Source: Ochotona curzoniae
Lineage: Eukaryota > Chordata > Mammalia > Lagomorpha > Ochotonidae
Assembly (NCBI RefSeq): GCF_017591425.1
Contig: NW_024466512.1
Coordinates: 25,473,501 to 25,537,500 of the forward strand
Direction: 5' to 3'
Length of the DNA stretch: 64,000 nt
The translations under genes were made by a program, and so were the position numbers. The notes under the pieces were generated by a model. The model ran no database searches and was not told the DNA's origin. It saw nothing but the letters and a program-made list of their open reading frames with translations. Shown here one piece after another: positions 12,761 to 24,440 of this stretch; position 1 is the stretch's first letter; each line of letters begins with the position of its first letter.

Positions 12761-13859
12761 TGTTTTCAAAGCTTTATGTATCGTTTGGATTATGATATGG
12801 AAATAAATATTTCCTGGGTCTCAGTGGCTGGCAAATATAGCGGCTTATGTGATGGGATACATGTTGCACTGGGGTCTCACCATCTTCACTCTGCCCTAGC
12901 AGTCAGTTTCTGGAACATTCTTTCCCTCAGGGCTTTGAGAAAAGACAACGTGGCTAACTACGTCTTAAAGATTCTGCTTGGATGTGCCATATGCCATTTC
13001 CCATCACTTGCATTAGCCAGGAAAAAAAACATACCGTGATTCCTGCCGAAAGAAAGATGAGGAGCAAAATAACAGCAATAAAAGATTCTGTTAAAGTCTC
13101 CTCCCTCTGGTGACAGACATTTTCCTCCCCCTCCCCCTGTAAGCCCCGCAGGTTTCTCCTTGTCCCGGGGGGCACCCCAGAATCCTTTCAAGGTCTGCAG
13201 CTCCATGTTTAGGAGCTTGTGGTCATGTCCACATGCAGTCAACCTTTATTGTACACAATGTTCATTATTTCCTGCCGCCTCTGAGTCCGAATGTGGCTCC
13301 TCTTCAGCTAGAGGCTTACAGGCCTGAAAGCGCACTGCCCCCTCCTGCACATCTTCCCGCATCAGCAGAGCTGGGAGTGGGGCGTGATAGCACACGTGTC
13401 CATCCGGGGGTCCCCGCAGTCATCGGCAGGCCACAAGGGGTCTCCAGGATGGGAGGCTCTCACACTGGGCCAGTCCTGCCTCCTGGGAGTGAGTCTCCTA
13501 GCACTGTTCCTTATGACTCCACATTCTGGGGGCCCTTCTTGCCCATTGTCATTGTGTCCTCCCTGCAGCAGCCTTTTGAGTTCACCTCCTTCTGCTATGA
13601 GGTTGGGAGGTTGGACCCAAGGATCGTGTAGGGACCTAGTAAGTGTCAAACGGCAACACTAATGGCTCTTTGGTCATTTTCTAATGTTAGTTATCTTCAG
13701 TGGCTCAGTGCCACGTTCCATTTTCCTACAGGGGTGTCTTTGTCTCCAGACTTCGTCTCCGTCTCCTTGTGCTTCCTAAGCCTTTAGAGAGGACCTATAG
13801 ATGGCCCATCCTTTCCTAATGGAACTGATTCACTAGGCACCATCTTGCTACATGCTTTG

Positions 13860-14455
13860 TTTTCTTTAATATTTTGACATATAACTCAAATACTATGATT
13901 CACCCTTTCTAAGTGCACAGTGCAATGAGTTTAACAAGTGTAGTTGTGCAGGCATCACTACAATCCAGTTTTGTAACATTTTGTCACCCCAAAAGATCCC
14001 TCACTGGCAGTCCATCCTTGTTCCCGCATGCGGCCGTCAGCAGATGCTCATTTTCCTCCTAGCTCTGTAAATTGGTCTTGTACCAACACTTCTTAGAAAT
14101 TGAATGGTAATGTGTAGTTTTTTGCATCTGTTTTTTCCCAGGAAATAGTACTTTTGAGGTTGCTGCTCATCCAAGCAGTAATTTGTTCCGTTTAATTGCT
14201 GATGAGAGTTCCAGTGTGTGGCTCTGTGGTATCATGTTTACCCGTTCAGCAGCTGATGGGCCTCTGGGTTGTATAGGCATGAGGCCACTAGGAACAAGGC
14301 TGTCATGGGCACTTGTGCAAACACATCTTGTCCTTTCTCTGGGGGAAGATCCTGGTAGTGGGATTGCTGGATTTCATGATCAATGTGCTTTAACTTTTAA
14401 AAGAAATTACTGAATTGACTGTGCCAAGTTACCTTTCCCAGTAGCAACGGGTGAA
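13860..14455 (-). repeat. Ancient L1 3'-region fragment, antisense
   Basis: Matches the mammalian L1M-type phrase set: ttgacatataactcaaatac, gtgcacagtgcaatgag, catcactacaatccagtt, tttgtcaccccaaaagatcc, cagctgatgggcctctgggt, ggtagtgggattgctgga. Old and diverged. Confidence 0.65.
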
Positions 14456-15149
14456 GACTGCCGTTTCTCCACAGCCTGACGCTGAGTTTGAGTCACCTAG
14501 ATTACTCAAGTGTTCCTCCCCATTTCCTTCTATTGTAAGTTATGAGAGTATTTTGGCTCTTCAAAATCTTCAAGTCCCTGAATGTTTGAACTGTTCTTTT
14601 CTATTCATTCCTATTGGAGTTGTCAAATTCTGTTTTTGAACCTGTTTCTTGTAGTACTTATGCAAACATAGATAATTGCACCCAACATGTACTATTAACA
14701 TTCTCCCAGTTTCTTCAATAAAAGCTGGAAATTCATTCAGTTCATCACTTGCTTTCCAATCTAATGTACACAACAGCTTTCCCAATGGTCTGTCACTGCA
14801 CAACACAGCTCACGATTTCCTTGACCTTGGAGCAAAGGCAGAGACTTTGTTAGGATGGTAGGCCACCTCTGGTAGCAGGACTTAGGCTAAGATGTTGTGC
14901 TGTTGTAACAAGTGCTCACAAGTCTCCCAAGCAGAGTTTCTTCTACCTGAACATTGCTTACTTGCTAGTATGGTGGAGGTGGGAGCAAGGAGGCTCACAA
15001 ACGCACTTTGAAAGCTTTTTCTCGTTCTGAATGAGTAGGGCAGGTTATGTGGCCAGTCCTGTGGAGGCAAAGGCCAGCAAATGTGATCGACAGTAGAGCT
15101 GTTGCATTATGCCTTTTTAAAATCCTGGGAACCTGAAACAAGAGAGAAA

Positions 15150-16447
15150 CTACCGGAGACTAGCTCTAGCCGACTCGAGAACTTGCAAAGGATGTGTGGA
15201 TCAGCGAGATGATAAGAAGGATAGACGTAGACCACTAAAGCATGATGCTCATAATGGACAACTCAGGAAAGTTGCCTAATTTATACACAAATCATCACAA
15301 GCTTTTGTACAACGTTCAGTTGTTTCATTTTTATTTCATTATAAAAGAATGATTACAAAATCAACCCTAAAAAACATTACTATTATTTTACTTCAGAAAA
15401 AAATGTTTTCAGCAGGCTATTACTCATTCAAACCTGCAGTGACCTGGCTGAAGCCAGGAACTCCACGATTGGCAGCACATGCAGTTACATTGTGACAAGT
15501 GATTTATCTATATCCAAAATCAATTGTTACTAAACGTAAACTGATATTGCTTAAAATATCAAGAGTGCAGAATTAAAAGACAAGCTCATAAATGAAAGGA
15601 ATTTATAAAAGCCTAGATCATAGATTCTTTATTAAATCTGATAATCAATCATGCATTAATTACCATCACCTTCACCTAGCACTGATTCAATTGTCTTTTA
15701 TTCTTTTGTTAAAGGGCAGTGAAAGGGATCAGGGCAAGTCAGCCAATCTACAAACAGAGGGCCTTTACAAAAACTTCTTTTTCTCTTTATGAACTGTTTT
15801 CTTCCCCTAAATATAAGTGCCAATATAAGGTAGAAATTTTAAGCCATTTTGGTGGGGGGTTAACATTTGTTTCCCTTTAGAAGATGCCCCATATACTTTC
15901 TGCTTTCTGTGGTGAGAAACCAAAATGTGTCATTTCATGTGTTGTAACAGTTTGAGGTACATGGTAAACAAACTCTTTGTACCTCCATGATTGCCATCTG
16001 TACCAAGATATTATCAAGCCATTTCTTAAGGAAAACATTACTTATCTTAGGGCAAGCTTCAGGACAAAGGTGGGCACATACCAGGGTGTTTGGAAACATA
16101 GTGGGCTCAATTGTACTATTGTATGCTTTTAGCTGTGTGTCATTGCCTTAAGTTGTTAAAGACGTTTTTGCCATAACATGATTGATCAGTGTGAGGTGTT
16201 ATACCAATTACAGGAATCATCACACATTTGCAGAAAAACAACACCACCACCCTCTGGAGAATTCTATGAAACATCAGAGAGGTGATTGAGTGTCGCTATA
16301 GTGGGATGAGGCAGCAATGAGGTGACCAGAGACATTCTGCCGGGCCTTGCCATGCAGTCAGTAACTCCTAGTAGCCTTGCTAACTGAGGAGCAGTGCTCA
16401 TCACACACCCATGCCATCTGACCCAACTGCATGGCTCTCCGCAAGAA
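15150..16447. repeat. 1.3-kb duplicated block, copy 2
   Basis: Direct copy of 9470-10773, shifted about 5.68 kb. It begins ctaccggagact and ends ggctctccgcaagaa, and an old SINE follows immediately. By eye, divergence from copy 1 falls along its length: about 8 of the first 33 bases (all transitions), roughly 6% over the next 210 bp, and below about 1% over the last 580 bp. Confidence 0.9.
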
Positions 16448-16454
16448 ATAGTTG

Positions 16455-16748
16455 TGTTTTTTTGAGATATATGGAGAAAGATGGTGTGGGAGAGAGAGAG
16501 AGAGAGCCATTTTCTGGTTCACTCTCTAAATGTGACATCCAGGATTCGATCAGGTTAAAGCCAGGTGCTGGGAACTTCTTCTAGGTCTCCTACGTGGTTG
16601 TCAAGGCCTAGTACTTGGAACTTCTTCTATTGCATTCCCAGATGCATTAGCAGGGAGCTGGATTTGAAGTGGAACAGCTGGGACTGGAACTGGGATGCTG
16701 GTGCTATAAGTGGCAGCTTAACTCACCTAGCTACAATGCTGGTCGTGC
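16455..16748 (-). repeat. Old C-SINE, antisense
   Basis: Full-length-looking reverse copy: GA run (16491-16507), tctggttcactctctaaatg, attagcagggagctgg, ggactggaactgggatgctg, ending tacaatgctgg. Imperfect flanking repeats (aatagttgt / aatagctgt) look like a decayed target-site duplication. Confidence 0.85.
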
Positions 16749-16830
16749 AATAGCTGTCTTTGAGCTGTTTTTTTTTATCCAGGGCCGCCTAAAGCAAGGT
16801 AAGACAGGTGACTTTTCTAATAGCTTACAA

Positions 16831-17153
16831 GGGCCTGGCATGGTAGCTTAGTGGCTCATGTCCTCGCCTTGCAAGCACCAGTATCCCATATGGGTGCCAG
16901 TTCCAATCTTGGCAGCCCCATTTTCCATCCAGCTCCCTGGTTGTGCTCTCAGAAAGCAGGTGAGGATGGTCCAAAGCCTTGGGACCCTACACCCACATAG
17001 GAGACCCAGAAGAGGCTCTGGGCTCCTGACTTCAGATCAGCTCAGCTTTGGCTATTGCAGCTGCTTGGGAAGTGAGTGCATCATCAGACGGAAGATCTTT
17101 CTCTCTGTCTCTCCTCCTCTCAGTATATCTGACTTTCCAATATGAATCTTTAA
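16831..17153 (+). repeat. Pika-type SINE, sense, intermediate age
   Basis: Starts gggcctggcatggtagctta and runs through the CCCATATGGGTGCC motif, agctccctgg, and cctctcagtatatctg to an A-rich end. Imperfect 12-bp target-site duplication: aatagcttacaa (16819-16830) and aatatcttacaa (17154-17165). It lies 151 bp upstream of exon 2. Confidence 0.85.
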
Positions 17154-17304
17154 AATATCTTACAAAAAAGGCTTTGTCTACCAGACTCAGGGAGAAATTG
17201 GGTTAGTTGCATTGTTTTTGTAGTTTCCTACGCAAAATTTCAGTGAATCAATTTGACACATTAATAAATCCATTTTTCTTGATTTCTTTTTTTTTTCTTC
17301 CCAG

Positions 17305-17415
17305 CTGTCTTCTGGGGGGACATTGCCTTAGATGAAGATGATCTGAAGTTGTTTCACATTGACAAGGCCAGAGGATGGACCAAGCAGTCAGTGGAGGAAA
17401 TGGGACACAGCACAG
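17305..17415 (+). CDS. TLL2: TLL2 exon 2 (propeptide, N-terminal part)
   Basis: This 111-nt phase 1-1 exon encodes a 37-residue acidic propeptide segment containing WGDIALDEDDLKLFHIDKAR. The 'GDIALDE-DL' block is the conserved core of tolloid/BMP1 propeptides. The acceptor follows a long pyrimidine run (17282-17302, then AG at 17303-17304). The donor is GTAAGT at 17416. The first two bases complete an Ala codon begun in the missing exon 1, and the last base starts a Gly codon finished in exon 3. Two SINEs in opposite orientation lie just upstream, the nearer ending about 150 bp before the exon. Confidence 0.95.
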
Positions 17416-17654
17416 GTAAGTGGTACCCACACATCCGCTTCTCCTGACCAGGTGGCAGGGGTGAGGGATGCCAGCAGGGCCAATGGGGACTACAAGGCTT
17501 CGGAATCAAACTTATCATCCCAGTGCCTCTCATTTGTGGAAACCCAACCAGGTCAGCCCTCCTTCTCCCCTGGGAGATAGCACCTGCATGTTAGCTGATC
17601 CTTCTAAGAAAATTTCCAATTCATCTCCAGTTCACAGACGGAAGGACACAGTGG

Positions 17655-17770
17655 GAATCTTACCTTTAAGGGCACATTTTACGGCAGGAAGACTGAGTTT
17701 AGACCTGGCCAAGGCTCTAACACCTCAAGGTTCAATTTTCCTGTCTGTGAAATGGGAATGCGGCCAACGT
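17655..17770 (+). repeat. MIR-like fragment
   Basis: Ends with the MIR phrase (aaggttcaattttcctgtct, gtgaaatgggaatgcgg). Diverged. Confidence 0.5.
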
Positions 17771-18148
17771 TGTCCCCTAGAGATTTGGGAAGTGGACCCC
17801 AGCCGGACATGCCTGTCAGGCTGCTTGTGCCCTAGCTGGCATCCAGGAGCTCCCAGAAGCCTGGATAGAGCAAGGTGGGTGGCAAGAGGTCAGAGTGGGA
17901 CAGTCCCCATGGCTCCTGGGGAGCAGGAGCAGCTGCAGGAACCACCAGGGGACGATGGATGAGGGACCAAGGTTGTCCCATGGGCATAGGAACTGGTTGT
18001 CAGGCTGACAGCCAAGAGAAGCAATTAGGCACTTCAGACATTCATTGTGATGTCTGCTTCTCAGACAGTCATTTCTCAGGATTTGTAACGCCTGTTCTGT
18101 AGGCTTGGAAAATGTCAGAATTGTAAATGAAGATTTAGGTTATCTTTT

Positions 18149-18476
18149 TTTTTTTAAAGATTTATTTTTATTATTTTTTTAATTGGAAAGGCAGATATAC
18201 AGAGAGGAGAGACAGAGAGGAAGATCTTCCGTCTGATGATTCACTCCCCAAGTGAGCACAACGGCCGGTGCTATGCCGATCCGAAGCCAGGAGCCTCTTC
18301 CGGGTCTCCCACGCGGGTGCAGGGTCCCAAAGCTTTGGGCCGTCCTCGACTGCTTTCCCGGGCCACAGGCAGGGAGCTGGAAGGGAAGCGGGGCTGCCGG
18401 GATAGAACCGGCGCCCATATGGGATCCTGTGTGTGCAAGGCGAGGACCTTAACCACGGCGCCACCGCACCAGGCCC
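18149..18476 (-). repeat. Young pika-type SINE, antisense
   Basis: Poly-T/A-rich tail at the low-coordinate end, then cagatatacagagaggagag, gaagatcttccgtctgatga, and the CpG-rich head ending ccaccgcaccaggccc. Perfect 13-bp target-site duplication taggttatctttt at 18136-18148 and 18477-18489. Many CpGs are retained, which indicates a recent insertion. Confidence 0.95.
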
Positions 18477-18639
18477 TAGGTTATCTTTTGTATCAAATAC
18501 ACATAGCTTTAATGAAGCCCTAAGTGAGAGAAGCATCTCCTCATGATTCTGCCATTCCAGCTGTCACAATCTTCTCTGTTCTTACCTGGAGGCTTAGAGA
18601 AGTTGACTTAACTGCCATCTTGATGGTTTTGTTTCCCCC

Positions 18640-19150
18640 ACAGTATTATTTACATGTGATGAACTTCACATTTCTCAAGTGTACTGTGCAATGAACTTTA
18701 CATATGCACATGCCTGTGTAGCCATCTACCGGGCTAAGTATGGAACATTCCAGATCCCACAGGCCCCCTGATGTCCCCTCCTAGTCAGTATTCCCCCACT
18801 AGCCAGCAGCCCAAATCCTGTTACCTGCATAAGCAGAGCCATACCTTTGTGTCACAGCATGTGTTCCTATGAGTCTGTCTGCTTCCATGTGACTTCACTG
18901 CTGTGCAGAATTCTGCTAGACGACTCTTGCGGGTGTCCTCATTCTTCTTTTGCAAACATCCTTGGCTCTGGGAGAGGAAGCTGCTCCCTGCATTCTTGTC
19001 TGCATCTTTTTGTGAACACGTGTCTCATTTCCACTGGGCACATGCCCCAGAGCGGAGCTGCTGGGCTGAGGGGTATGCACAGGTTCAAACTCGGAGGATG
19101 CCATCTTCAGACAGCTTTCCAAAGTGGTTGTGCCAACCTACACTCTGGGG
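18640..19150 (-). repeat. Ancient L1 3'-region fragment, antisense
   Basis: Same family as 13860-14455: gtactgtgcaatgaactt, cccacaggccccctgatgtc, ggcacatgccccagagcgga, gctgctgggctgaggggtatg, ttccaaagtggttgtgccaac. Diverged. Confidence 0.6.
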
Positions 19151-19649
19151 GTGAGGCATATCACTGGGGAGGTGGAAATGATGTCCATGCAGGATCATGG
19201 AGGCCTTCTGTGCCTCAGCCTCACTCTCTGAGCCCACACAGTGCAACTGATGCCCAAACACATCACACCAGTTGTGGCACTCTCTTTCTGGTGTGTTGAC
19301 TCAGCATAGGAGCTTAGACTGGGCACATGCTCACAGGATCCCTGGACAGTGCCCAGCCACCGGGCCACTCAGTCCAGCAGTTCAAGAGTGGCCTGGGGGA
19401 GATTAGTCCGAGGCTAATGCAGCAAGGGGGACACCTAGCACCCCACCTTCACCAGGGCGGAAGTGGACTAAGAACTCGAGTGCCTGTCTTCTCTTTCTTC
19501 TCCCTAGGAGTGGATAGACCACAGAGTCAGCACACACAAGTGTGGGCACCTTGGGGAGGTTTGGTGGAGGGGCGAGCCAGAGGCAAGCAGAGAGGGCACA
19601 TTCCTGGAGCCACCTTCCTGGGGCCTGTAACAAGACTGGCCACAATACT

Positions 19650-19816
19650 GGTTGCAGATGCAGGCTCCACAGTCAGGCAGCCTGGGCTTGCATTCCTGAG
19701 TTGAGCCTCTGCCTAACAAGGACAGCAATATTCCTTTCCTCCCAGGGAGGCCATGAGGCATCTGCATTACAGAGACTGCAGAGTGTGTGGCACCTGGCAC
19801 ATAATAAATGCACAGT
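19650..19816 (+). repeat. MIR
   Basis: Recognisable MIR: ccacagtcaggcagcctggg, cttgcattcctgagttg, and the 3' end gtggcacctggcacataata followed by aatgcacagta. Confidence 0.65.
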
Positions 19817-20287
19817 AATGGCAGCATCAACACTGCCCCCTTCTCATGATTACTTGTGTTGCACTTGGGAGGGTGTGAGGTTGGCCATCTTGGCTCCAGT
19901 TTGCCATGTGGGGAAAGGAGTGAGGGGGCTTGGCCTATAAGACCCTTGGGTGTGGTGCTTTCTCCTTCCCAAGGGGAATGTGTTTCTTCCAGGGTGATTT
20001 TGTGTCCAGGGATTCTTTGTCCTGGTTGCTGGTCTCTGAGGGTACCAGGTTTCTTGCATGTATCTGAAATAGTTATTTTATTTTCAGAAGGGGAATATTT
20101 TTTATTGTTTTTGCTGATTAAACTGATACTGCTTGGCATTTAAAAAAAGAAAGACAAAATTCAATAGCTTATAATTGTATAAAGTAGAAATGAAAATCCC
20201 TGTTAATTCAGCTCCAGGGACACTTATCTATTGGCTGTTTGCTGGATCCCTTCCAATCCTAATGTTCTTAGCCAATGTGTACCCACA

Positions 20288-20335
20288 TGTGCCCCCAAGT
20301 GCATGCACATACACACATACACACACACACATCAG
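20288..20335. repeat. Interrupted (CA)n
   Basis: Imperfect CA-rich run interrupted by T (tgcacatacacacatacaca followed by more CA). Confidence 0.8.
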
Positions 20336-20439
20336 TATATATGTATCTGTACATAAAAGTGTAGGCATTTATACTGGACTATATTTAAATAATATATGCT
20401 TTAAACATAAAGATGATCTTGTTCCACCTGTTCTCGTGT

Positions 20440-20560
20440 AATCTGTGTCACTTAGTTCCATACAATAGACACATTTTCCTGTGTTGCATTGCGGTCTTTC
20501 TGTTTTCCTGGCAGTAGTGACCCAGGGTGCAATCTTGCTGTTTTCTCTAACAAAACCCTA
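20440..20560 (-). repeat. Possible ancient LINE fragment
   Basis: Resembles the antisense 3' region of old L1 elements (cacattttcctgtgttgc, gcagtagtgacccagggtgc). Weak match, by eye. Confidence 0.3.
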
Positions 20561-21049
20561 CAGATGAGCTGGACAATTGTTTTGTTTTTAAGTTTTGTGA
20601 TTTTTTTTTTCCCTACAGCAAACACATGTCCAGGAAGAGCTTGATGCATACATCTTTCAACTTTGGCATTGATTTTCTTTTTTAAATATTAGTCAGAAAG
20701 ATGGCCCACCTTTCCCCGCCCCAGCTCAGTTTCCCAGTCCCTGGCTGCTGTGGCTTGCACATGGATCCATGAGCCCCTATATTGCCACCCAGAAGAACAG
20801 AGGAATCACACCTTTGCTCTCACTTGGAAAATCAGCTGTGTTCTTTCTGGGCCAATGGATGAGCTAGGGCCTTGTGTCTGGGCTGGTTCAAGGCACAGCA
20901 CTAGCCATAGAAACAGCCACCATGGGCTTGTGGACCCTCAGCAGGGAGCACTTTCGCTGTTCCCCTGGAATCCAGGTTTGTCTCCCTACCCTGCTTCCAA
21001 ATGATCTTCCTGGTAACCTCGCAAACACTAAGGCGAGCTGAAAGGAAAG

Positions 21050-21095
21050 ACCATCAAGTGCTTAGCACTGTACCTGGCACATAATAAATGCACAG
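21050..21095 (+). repeat. MIR/L2-type 3' end fragment
   Basis: The phrase cactgtacctggcacataat-aaatgcacagcaaatg is the common 3' end of MIR and L2 elements. Confidence 0.5.
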
Positions 21096-23595
21096 CAAAT
21101 GTCAACCCTGCATGCCCCATGCAATCATCACCCTTTGCCACTGCTACAAACTCATGTCCGCCTGGAACCTGAGTGTGACTTTGCATGGAGAGCAGGTCTC
21201 AGCAGATCTCCTTGGCTAGTGGTCTTGAGATGAGATCATCCAGGCTTTGGGGTGGGCCCTCAATCCCCTGGCTGGCGTTCTCAGAGCAAGAGAAGGGCAC
21301 ACTGAGAGATGTAGTGAGAAGGGACCATGGCAACATAAAGATGGAGCTTGTAGGATGTGGCCACATGCCGAGGAACAACACCAAGGCTTGTTGGCAGCCC
21401 CCCAAAATCAGGACAAGGCAGAGGAGTCTCCCTAGCATCTTCCGAGTGAGCACCTGGTTCCTGACTCAAAACGGCCTCTGGAGCCTAGAGGGGTGTCCCA
21501 TGGCCTGTGGCACTTGTGTGACCATCCCGGGCCACTCAGGCAATGGGGTCGTTAGGCCCCCTCAGTGGTTCCCTACTTGTGGGAAGCATTCCCTAGTTTG
21601 GCTCTCAGGGCCCTGCATACTGTGTCCACAACCGGCATATCCAGGCTCCCTTTCCTGTCCCAATCCTGCAGCCAAATACGATGACATCGTGTCTGTACAC
21701 ACCCTTCCTTCCTCTCAACCTTCTGGTCCAGCTGCTCCCTCCCATTCTACAGATACAGAAATGAAGGCCAATGACTCACCCGGTCCCTGCAGCTGGCATC
21801 CCTTCCTGACACCTCCTTCCTCAGCCCAGCTGTCAGCTGCAGGAGACCACCTGGGTGGATGGTGCTCTTAGCATTGCTCTCATCCTGGGCCTGGGATGGA
21901 GTGAACCCCGAGGTCCACCCCACCCATGGGCGGACCCGTTCTCCTGCCATGGAATCTGACAGAAGACGTGGCTGGACGCCTCCTGCATGTGTGTGGGGAC
22001 AAGGAGGCAAGGGTGTATTCTGTAGGGGGAGAAAGTCCTTCTGTGTGCATTTTATTTGCAGTGAGAAGAATGGGAGCTCTGGGCAGGCATGGGCCAAGCT
22101 GTTCTATGAATGGGCCCTTGAATGAACACTGCAGAGTTTGCTAAAGCTGCTAATCGGATTAGCTGTGTAGTGAAGGAAGTACTTAGTGGGAAACACACAG
22201 AGACATGCACACAGGCGCGCACATACTCCCCGGGCTTTTGCATCCTGGTCCCTGTGGCAGGGGGAGAACCTGACAGCCCCAGGGTCCTTAACCAATGCGG
22301 ACACCAGGGCTTGTAGCCTCGCATGATGGGATGTTACGGGGAGACCCGTTGTACATCAGAACTTTTATTTCTGGCTCTCTTCCCTCAAGAGCATTCCCAT
22401 CGGTGAGAAGGTACCTGGAGGGAAGTCTTGCCTCACGGCTTCGTCCATCCGGATGATGGATCCGATTTCCCCATCTCTGTGATGAGGCTGTGAGTGGAGA
22501 GCTGGTTCTCATTACTCACTGGCTCTGACGGAAGCTGATGTCCCCACCTTGTCCGTTCTGAACCACTGGGCTATGTCCGTCTCTGCTGCAGGGACCAGCC
22601 TTTCCCCCTCCCCGCACTCCCTAAGCCCCCTCCTGCCTGTGTGGACGTTATACCCTTCCAGTGGCTTGCGCATTGGATTCCATATAATGAATTTGTGGGA
22701 GAGAGTTCACAATGTGACTTTGCAGAGCTGGTGTTCCCTCCCTGGGCCTCACATCTGAATCATGAGGTTTTAGTATTGGCAAACCTCTTGGTGCCTAAAC
22801 TTCCTCTTCCTTTCCGGTGTGGTCTTGAGTGGCTTATGTTACCCTCACCTGGACTCAGGGTTCCCACATGAACAGAGGGGCCGAGGGAGCCATGTGCTCT
22901 TTATTTCGAGCTGGTTTGAGCTCTGCATGTGAGCTCTGGTGGGACAAAAGCCAAGCTTGCTTTATGACAACTGGGCCAACGCACACCTGTCAGATCCCAG
23001 TCCTCTGGAACCACAGTGCTCTGAGGCCAGGTCCTCTGATTGTGCTACCCAAAGTTAAGGACCTAAAAAAGACAACAACATTCCTTTGTTTCTGGTACAA
23101 GTTTAGCTTAGAAGCGCATGGGTGAGGTTGCCTGACGTAGTCCCAGGGACAGGTGCTGTCTTTCCAGCCTGGACTCCCAGGTTCTGTGGCTTTGACTTCA
23201 TAATTCCATCACTAGCTGGGCAGGGGTCCAGGTGAGACATGGGTTGGTGGGATGTCCTGTGGATGGGCCGATGACCTGAGTATGTGAATGAATGCCAGGC
23301 TGACGCCTTCTAGAACACTCCATTCATTCAAGTCTGCCTGTCTTCACATCAGGCCTTGCCTAAGGCCAGGGGTGGGAGGTGGCTTGATGCTGGGACCACT
23401 GGCCCGGGAAGCCGGAGGGAGTCTGAGGCTGTTAGGGAGTTCCTCCGCTCCTACGCAGGCCTGCCTCGCTGCCCTCAAGGGCTGGGGCTGGGAGGCCCAG
23501 AGTATTCCTTGGTGACTTCTACTGTCCTTGACATCCTGAGCGTCAGACTCCACTGAGCATCTTAAAAATGCTACAAGCATCGTTTCTCAGAGACT

Positions 23596-23600
<5 letters not shown>

Positions 23601-23637
<37 letters not shown>
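23601..23637. repeat. (AC)18 microsatellite
   Basis: A 37-bp perfect AC run; long enough to be length-polymorphic. Confidence 0.97.
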
Positions 23638-23639
<2 letters not shown>

Positions 23640-23759
23640 TCTACTTGCAGTTTTAAGAGACTGAACTCCCCGTGGAACCACGAGGTATGAGATCCCGGTC
23701 TGCAGCCTCCCTCCCCGTGTTCCTCTGAGGGCTGCAGTGTGGAATGCTGTAGTGGTGGA

Positions 23760-23870
23760 GGCAGACAGGCCTGGGCTGCATCTCTGGCTCTGTATGGATC
23801 AGCTGTGGGTCTCACATATTGGCTAGCTCATTCCTTATTGGCTGCTGTCTCACAGTGAGGACTAAATAAG
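23760..23870 (+). repeat. MIR-like fragment
   Basis: Reads ggcagacaggcctgggctgc, atctctggctctgtatgg, and cacagtgaggactaaataag, which is the MIR order. Diverged. Confidence 0.45.
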
Positions 23871-24319
23871 TGTAGTGGGTAAGACATTTATTCCAGGGTC
23901 AGACACCCATGATCATCATCTCCGCCCTGTGCTGGCTTTGTTGTCTTTTCTGCTCTGTGTCCCACTGGTAGGAACCTCAAGGCTTCCTAAGTGCCAGCTT
24001 TCCTGCAAGTCTTCGATACAGTGCTCTGAAAGTCCTCCAGGGGGCGCTGGGGCTGGGCCTGCACCAGCACCAACCTGCTCTTATTAGATCCTAGGATTTG
24101 GAGCCCACCCAGCACCTGAAAAATCATGAGATCCATCCCCACCATAAAGACTTCCCTAGTTGTTCTGAGTCAAATGCTGGGATCACAGGGTTGGTTGGAA
24201 AAAGAGTAATCTGAAAACTGAACAGGGCCTGGCCCTGGCTCCTCTATTATAACAATCAGTAAGTGGTTATAACGCCCAGTGGTTGTGAGTTATCTGTGGC
24301 TTGAATGCTTTATGTGCAT

Positions 24320-24440
24320 TTCTCACCGAATTGTCACACAGTGGGGATTGGTGGGGACTGCGAGTGCCTTCAAATAGAAGAGCTACTGTTCAGATGCAAT
24401 CATACAGCTAAGTATTGGCAGAGTCGGGACGAGGTTGTGG
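24320..24440 (-). repeat. MIR-like fragment, antisense
   Basis: Contains aatcatacagctaagtattg and gcagagtcgggac, matching the antisense MIR core. Confidence 0.5.

Larger units (their letters stand above)
1..17304 (+). other. TLL2: TLL2 intron 1 (3' part) - non-coding
   Basis: No exon 1, CpG island or promoter is visible, so the start of the gene lies upstream of position 1. From 1 to about 1740 I see nothing specific. Then come a sense C-SINE, a low-complexity lead-in (2130-2800), the degenerate tandem array, GC-rich unassigned sequence (5330-6600), a short minisatellite, an L2-like stretch, an old SINE, the first 1.3-kb duplicon, an antisense L1 fragment, unassigned sequence (12280-13860), an ancient LINE 3' region, unassigned sequence (14460-15149), the second duplicon, and two SINEs before exon 2. 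Confidence 0.85.

Noticed and set aside
9470..16447. A provirus with the two 1.3-kb blocks as its LTRs
   Set aside because: The blocks lack TG...CA ends, a primer-binding site after the first and a polypurine tract before the second. The 4.4 kb between them contains an antisense L1 piece and old LINE sequence rather than gag/pol, and the divergence gradient does not fit LTR pairs.
19504..20139. 211-residue open frame on the - strand
   Set aside because: Covers a MIR and unassigned GC-rich DNA; no domain and no supporting signals.
21185..21871. 228-residue open frame on the + strand, the longest in the window
   Set aside because: No recognisable domain, no signal or splice context, low-complexity Pro/Ser-rich translation in GC-rich intronic DNA, and not in phase with TLL2. 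Best read as chance.
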